DNA from: Schistosoma haematobium
Lineage: Eukaryota; Platyhelminthes; Trematoda; Strigeidida; Schistosomatidae
Length of the DNA stretch: 64,000 nt
Assembly (NCBI RefSeq): GCF_000699445.3
Contig: NC_067199.1
Location: 33,030,902 to 33,094,901, forward strand
Reading direction: 5' to 3'
This document shows positions 59,283-64,000 of this stretch, one piece after another (position 1 is the first letter of the stretch; every line of letters begins with the position of its first letter). Position numbers and translations under genes: made by a program. Under the pieces are notes generated by a model that searched no databases, was not told where the DNA came from, and was given only the letters and a program-made list of their open reading frames with translations.

Positions 59283-59849
59283 CTGCAAAAAAAGACATAC
59301 AGTAAGTCTTAGTTAATGAAAAACACAAGCCTTACACATTTATGCAAAGTAAGGAAAGAGATGAATAATTTTCACCCCATTCACATCACCGCTTCTATAG
59401 AGATCCATTAAATGAGATGCTACCAAACATTAGTAACTATCCTAACCTGGTTTTATACTCAAATAAAACCTAATATTAGTGATAAGTGAAAACTTGATTC
59501 ACTAAAAAATAGAGTATGGGCATAAACATTAACGGCAGCGAGACAAAACTATGTTTAGACCAAATTAAACTTATTGGCTGATTTTGATCATAGTCCTCAG
59601 CATGAGAGAATCCAGAGAAATTTCGACTGAATAGAAAAGAGTAGAAAAATGAATTACAGTACCAAATGGAATAAAATCCATGAATACGTTATTTTTGCGT
59701 GATTAATTAAATTGTCTATATTGGCTATATGTTCCCAAATGTTATAGTTTGAAGAAAGGAATTGGCGCTCGCTAGCAGTTTTGAAACATTTTAACGCTAA
59801 CTCAACCTTAACCTTAGTTATTATCTCAAATTTAACCTCAGCTATCGCT
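59283..59849 (-). other. COASY 5' region, nothing recognised
   Basis: Intron or 5' flank upstream of the COASY start; the acceptor at 59283-59285 is clear, but the upstream exon was not located. Confidence 0.4.
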
Positions 59850-60200
59850 TAACGGACCTCCATATCTAGTAGCAGTAGATCACGGATGCCTCCAGGTAAG
59901 AACCTAGGCATGTTAACGATCAGAAATTGGTAAAACATAGGGATAATGTCTTTAGTCCTGAAGAATATGTCAAGTTTCCTCTTAAAAGACTCCTGGGAAG
60001 TTGCTTGGACTAGCTCAGCCGGCAGCGAACCCCAACACTGAACTACTTTTAAGAGAGCTAGAAGAGTGTCTACGGTCCGCTCTGCTGTTATGTGCCTCCA
60101 TTTTTGGGTGTTACCTCTAAGGTTTGTGTTGAGACTAAGGTGAGGTAGGTGAATAAGATGTCCAGAAGTGTTAAGGATGATGCAGACACTTTCAATGTCA
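59850..60200 (-). mobile_element. CR1-like LINE 3' end, first copy
   Basis: Shares the 3'-end segment with 60415-60770 (both have CTCCATATCT-G-TAGCAGT, AGAACCTAGG and ATATCAAGTTTCCTCTTA-like runs). No coding frame survives. Confidence 0.6.
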
Positions 60201-60414
60201 CTCTAGAGTCGCTTAAGGGTCGTTCATAAATTATAGCTCACATAAATTACTATCATAATGCCAATGGTTCTAAGAAATTAACCCCCGCACCACCGAAACG
60301 AAGAAAACAACTACTCACCCTACCAGCGTTCCACCTTGAGATTGAAGTCACCTCTCTTCTGTCCCAACGACCTTCAAATGATTCTCGACGGAATAGAAGA
60401 AGCTCTCGCTCAAC

Positions 60415-60918
60415 GTGCTTCCATATCTCGTAGCAGTGGATCTTTGATGCCTCCTAGTAAGAACCTAGGTATAGTTAACGATAAAGTGGGAGGAAAACAC
60501 TATTAAAGCATAGTGAGACGCTATCCCTAGTCCATAAAAATATATCAAGTTTCCTCTTATAGAGATTCTGAAAAGCCGCTTCAAAGAGCCCAACCAGAAG
60601 CGAATTCCAGCATTTGGCTACTTGTAAAGGGTGAAAAGTGTTCCCATATGTTGTGCTTCCAATTCCTGTGTGCTACCCCTAAGTTTGGTGGCGGGATATA
60701 TCCAGGAGTGTCAAGGATGGTATTACTCATCTTCAGTGAAAAGTGATAAATCTGACGAAACTTCCTGTGGAAGGCCATTTATATAAATCAAGAAAAGAAG
60801 AGGTCCTAGTTTTAAACCCTGACGGATCCCATTAGTACATTTTTAGCCCAAGTGAAATTTACCATGACTTTAAAAAGTCGATCAATTAGATATGAAGTAA
60901 GCAAATCAAGTAACGGTG
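60415..60918 (-). mobile_element. CR1-like LINE, 3' part (right end 63380-63550 beyond the inserted LINE)
   Basis: The minus strand, read across the insertion by joining 63550-63380 to 60918 downward, has RT motifs: FSKGFDGVNHVCFISKLELL at 63.4 kb, YLIDRLFKVMVNFTWAKNVL at 60.8 kb, and a 3' segment (60581-60778) with FRQIYHFSLKMSNTI and WEHFSPFTSSQMLEFASG. Stops and the nested LINE show it is dead. Confidence 0.7.
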
Positions 60919-63379
60919 GACGACACGGACTGGGAGAAAGGAACAAAAATGGTGTGAGATTTGCAAACCTATGTGCCTTCAATAAACTGGTCATAGGCGG
61001 CACTATATTCCCATATAAACGCATTCACAAAACCACATGGACTTCACCGGATCACACCACGCAAAACCAAATCGACCATATTTGCATCACCAAAACGTTC
61101 AGGAGGACTATAGAGGACGCGGGAACCAAGAGAGGAGCTGATATAGCATCAGATCATCACTTCCTGGTCGCCAAGATGAAATCGAAACTCAAAAAACACT
61201 GGACAACGGGGCAGACAGTATCACAAAAGTTCAATACGGCCTTTCTCCAGGATATTAACAAACTCAACAAATTCAAGATAGTCCTCAGCAACAAGTTCCA
61301 GGCCTTTCATGATCTACTCAATGGAGAAGGAACTACTGTGGAGAGCAACTGGAAGGGGATCAAAGAGGCAATCACGTCAGCATGTCATGATGTTCTGAGC
61401 CACAAAAAGCACCATCACAAGGAGTGGATAACTGTTGATACACTCGATAACACTCAAGAAAGGAGGAACAGAAAGGCAGCAATCAATGCCAGCCGAACAA
61501 GATAAGAGAAAGTCAGGGCACAAGCTGAATACACATAAGTAAACAAACAAGTGAAGAAGAGTATCAGAACCGACAAACGTAAATATGTGGAAGATCTAGC
61601 AATGACGGCGTTAAAGAGTGCAAGAGAAGGAAACATGAGACAACTGTATGACACGACAAAGAAACTCTGGAAATCGCCGCAAATCAGAACGACCAGTGAA
61701 AAGCAAGGAAGGCAAAGTAATCACCAACATTGAAGAACAACGAAACAGGTGGGTAGAACACTTCAAAGAACTCTTGAATCGACCACCCACACTGAACCCA
61801 CCCAAAATTGAAGCAGCACCCACGGACCTCCCAATCAATGTTGTCCCACCAACAATTGCAGAAATCAGCATGGCCATCAGACAAATCAAGGGTGGCAAAG
61901 CAGCAGGACCGGACAACATTCCAGCAGAGGCACTGAATGCAGACCTAGCGGTAACTGCAAGGATACTCTTCATTCTCTTCAATAAGATTTGGGATGAGGA
62001 ACAAGTACCAGCAGATTGGAAAGAAGGACTTCTGACCAAAATACCAAAGAAAGGCGATCTTAGCAAGTGTGATAACTACCGGGGCATCACTCTTCTCTCA
62101 ATACCGGGAAAAGTCTTCAGCAGGGCATTGTTGAACAAGATGAAGTACTGCGTAGACGCTTAACTTCGAGACCAACAGGTAGGATTCCGTAAGGATAGAT
62201 CGTGTACAGACCAAATCGCAACACTACCTATCATTGTGGAATAATCGATTGAGTGGAATTCATCACTCTACATCAACTTCATTGACTATGAAAAGGCATT
62301 TGATAGCGTGGACAGAACAACACTATGGAAACTTCTTCGACACTACGGCGTGCCTCAGAAGATAGTCAATATCATACAGAATTCATATGATGGATTACAC
62401 TACAAAATCGTGCATGGACAATTGGACAATTGGCAGACTCGTTCGAAGTGAAGACCGGTGTTAGGCAAGGTTGCTTACTCTCACCTTTTCTCTTTCTCCT
62501 GGTGATCGACTGGAAAATGAAGACGTCAACATCTGAAGGAAGCACGGGATACAATGGACAGCTAGAATGCAGCTGGACGATCTAGACTTCGCAGATGATC
62601 AGGCTGTTCTATCGCACTCGCAACAACAAATGCAGGAGAAGACGACCAGTATAGCAGCAGCCTCAGCAGCACTAGGTCTCAATATGCACAAGGAGGAAAG
62701 CAAGAGTCTTCGATAAAGCACAGCATGCACCAATCGAATCACACTTGACGGCGAAGGTTTGGAAGATGTAAAAACCTTCACATATCTGGGCAGCATCATT
62801 GATGAACATGGTGGATCTGATGCAGATGTGAAGGCGCGGATCGGCAAAGCAAGAGCAGCATATTTACAACTGAGGAACATCTGGAACTCAAAACAACTGT
62901 CAACCAACATCAAGGTCAGAATTTTCAATACAAATGTCGAAACAGTTCTACTGTATGGGGTGGAAACCTGGGGAACTACGAAAGCCATCATCCAGAAGAT
63001 ACAGGTGTTTATTAACAATTGTCTACGCAAAATACTTCAGATCCATTGGCCGGACACTATTAGCAACAACGTACTGTGGGAGAGAACAAACCAGATCCCA
63101 GTGGAGGAAGAAATCAGGAAGAAGCGCTGGAAGTGGATAGGACACACATTGAGGAAAGCACCCAACTGCGTCACAAGACAAGCCCACACCTGGAATCCTC
63201 AAGGCCAAAGGAGGAGAGGATGACCAAAGAACACATTACGCCGGGAAATGGAAATAGATATGAGAAAAATGAACAAGAATTGAATGGAACTAGAAAAGAA
63301 GGCCCAGGACAGAGTGGGTTGGAGAATGCTAATCGGCGGCCTATGCTCCATTGTGAGTAACAGGCGTAAGTGAGTAAGT
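60919..63379 (+). mobile_element. LINE (endonuclease-reverse transcriptase), 5'-truncated, with 15-bp target duplication
   Basis: Same family and layout as 25283-27735: endonuclease C-terminal half (60930-61180; FANLCAFNKLVIGGTIFPYK, QIDHICITKTFRRTIEDAG), RT fingers 61648-62163, palm about 62440-62700 (GVRQGCLLSPFLF, LDDLDFADDQAVLSHS), post-RT 62759-63223, tail GTAAGTGAGTAAGTA. Flanked by AATCAAGTAACGGTG (60904-60918, 63380-63394). Stops at 62161-62163 and 62242-62244 and the duplication near 62415-62435 are shared with the other copy. Confidence 0.92.
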
Positions 63380-63550
63380 AATCAAGTAACGGTGATGTGG
63401 CACCCAACAGTTCGAGTTTACTGATAAAACACACATGATTGACCCCATCAAAACCCTTTGAGAAATCACATTATACGACATCAGTCTTCCTTTCGAGACC
63501 AAAGATGGTTATACATCTTTCCAACGGAATGAAAAACGGTCAAATCTCAA
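63380..63550 (-). mobile_element. CR1-like LINE, right end beyond the inserted LINE
   Basis: The continuation of 60415-60918 after the 15-bp duplication; the minus frame reads FSKGFDGVNHVCF, the RT palm start. Confidence 0.65.
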
Positions 63551-64000
63551 GCCAACGACAAGAACATATGTCATTTAAAAATGGAGGTGCTTGGGATGCT
63601 AGATCCCCAGAAATCACTTGACAAACGCCTCAGATTTGTAATCTTATTTCAGAAATCTGAATTTCTCGTTTTCGCGCACAAAGCACCCATTTTTATGGTC
63701 GGATTGTATTTCTTACTAGGAAGGACATTAAATGTCACTGGTTCGTTTCCTCTTTTAGTACTCTATTTTGTGACCTTCACCCAAAGACATTTTCGTATTG
63801 TATATATACGCATGAGTTGTGTGCTTATTCGTTCGTGCTTCCGATTGCTTGTGAGATATACTTTTCGCAGGCCTTCTCCCTCCATTTAACAGGGCTAAGG
63901 CGCAGAGGAACATTTTAGCTTGTCCTATTGTTGCGTTGCCGACTTTCGTTTCGTTCTCCGGCATTAGGTTATGTCATAATCTCTTCAAACGTAGCACTCG
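63551..64000. other. no gene recognised
   Basis: A 102-codon plus-strand frame (63581-63889) lacks recognisable motifs. Confidence 0.4.

Overview
The window looks like a blood fluke genome (genus Schistosoma; species not decided). The DNA is AT-rich, the host genes are split by long introns, and repeats include SM-alpha-type SINEs with hammerhead ribozymes, Penelope-like elements (PLEs) and SR2/RTE-type LINEs. No bacterial operons, tRNA or rRNA genes or CRISPR arrays were seen.

Host genes, left to right. (1) 395-883, minus: first coding exon of an atypical soluble guanylate cyclase, complete haem-NO/O2-binding domain; the rest lies off the left edge. (2) About 17.7-24.7 kb, plus: 3' part of an unrecognised gene, four well-supported exons plus one tentative. 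(3) 28995-46245, plus: ATG9, a 61-residue first exon and a 1034-residue second exon separated by a 13,963-base intron packed with transposons. (4) 59261-50003, minus: bifunctional CoA synthase (COASY) in six coding exons, complete except for a one-base homopolymer frameshift. ATG9 and COASY converge, with about 3.8 kb between their stop codons.

Much of the rest is retroelement. Three tRNA-headed SINE families (called A = SM-alpha-like, B and C here) each carry a hammerhead ribozyme fold. A PLE at 7.2-8.8 kb has inverted terminal arms with a hammerhead in each. A second PLE forms a head-to-head palindrome of two 2.34-kb arms inside ATG9 intron 1. A 36-bp fragment of its 3' end sits in a COASY intron with a 10-bp target duplication. 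RTE/SR2-like LINEs occupy 12.8-16.0 and 30.9-35.5/40.3-40.6 kb, the first broken by a 515-bp solo LTR. A second LINE family occupies 25.3-27.7 and 60.9-63.4 kb; the two copies share the same inactivating mutations, and the second has a 15-bp target duplication inside a CR1-like LINE.

The most interesting signal is structural. Intact SINE insertions from all three families have the same layout: an inverted partial copy in front, then, in families A and C, a tail-to-head junction, then a full unit with ribozyme. That suggests multimeric or circular RNA templates. Retroelement copies that share inactivating lesions suggest trans-mobilisation of dead masters.
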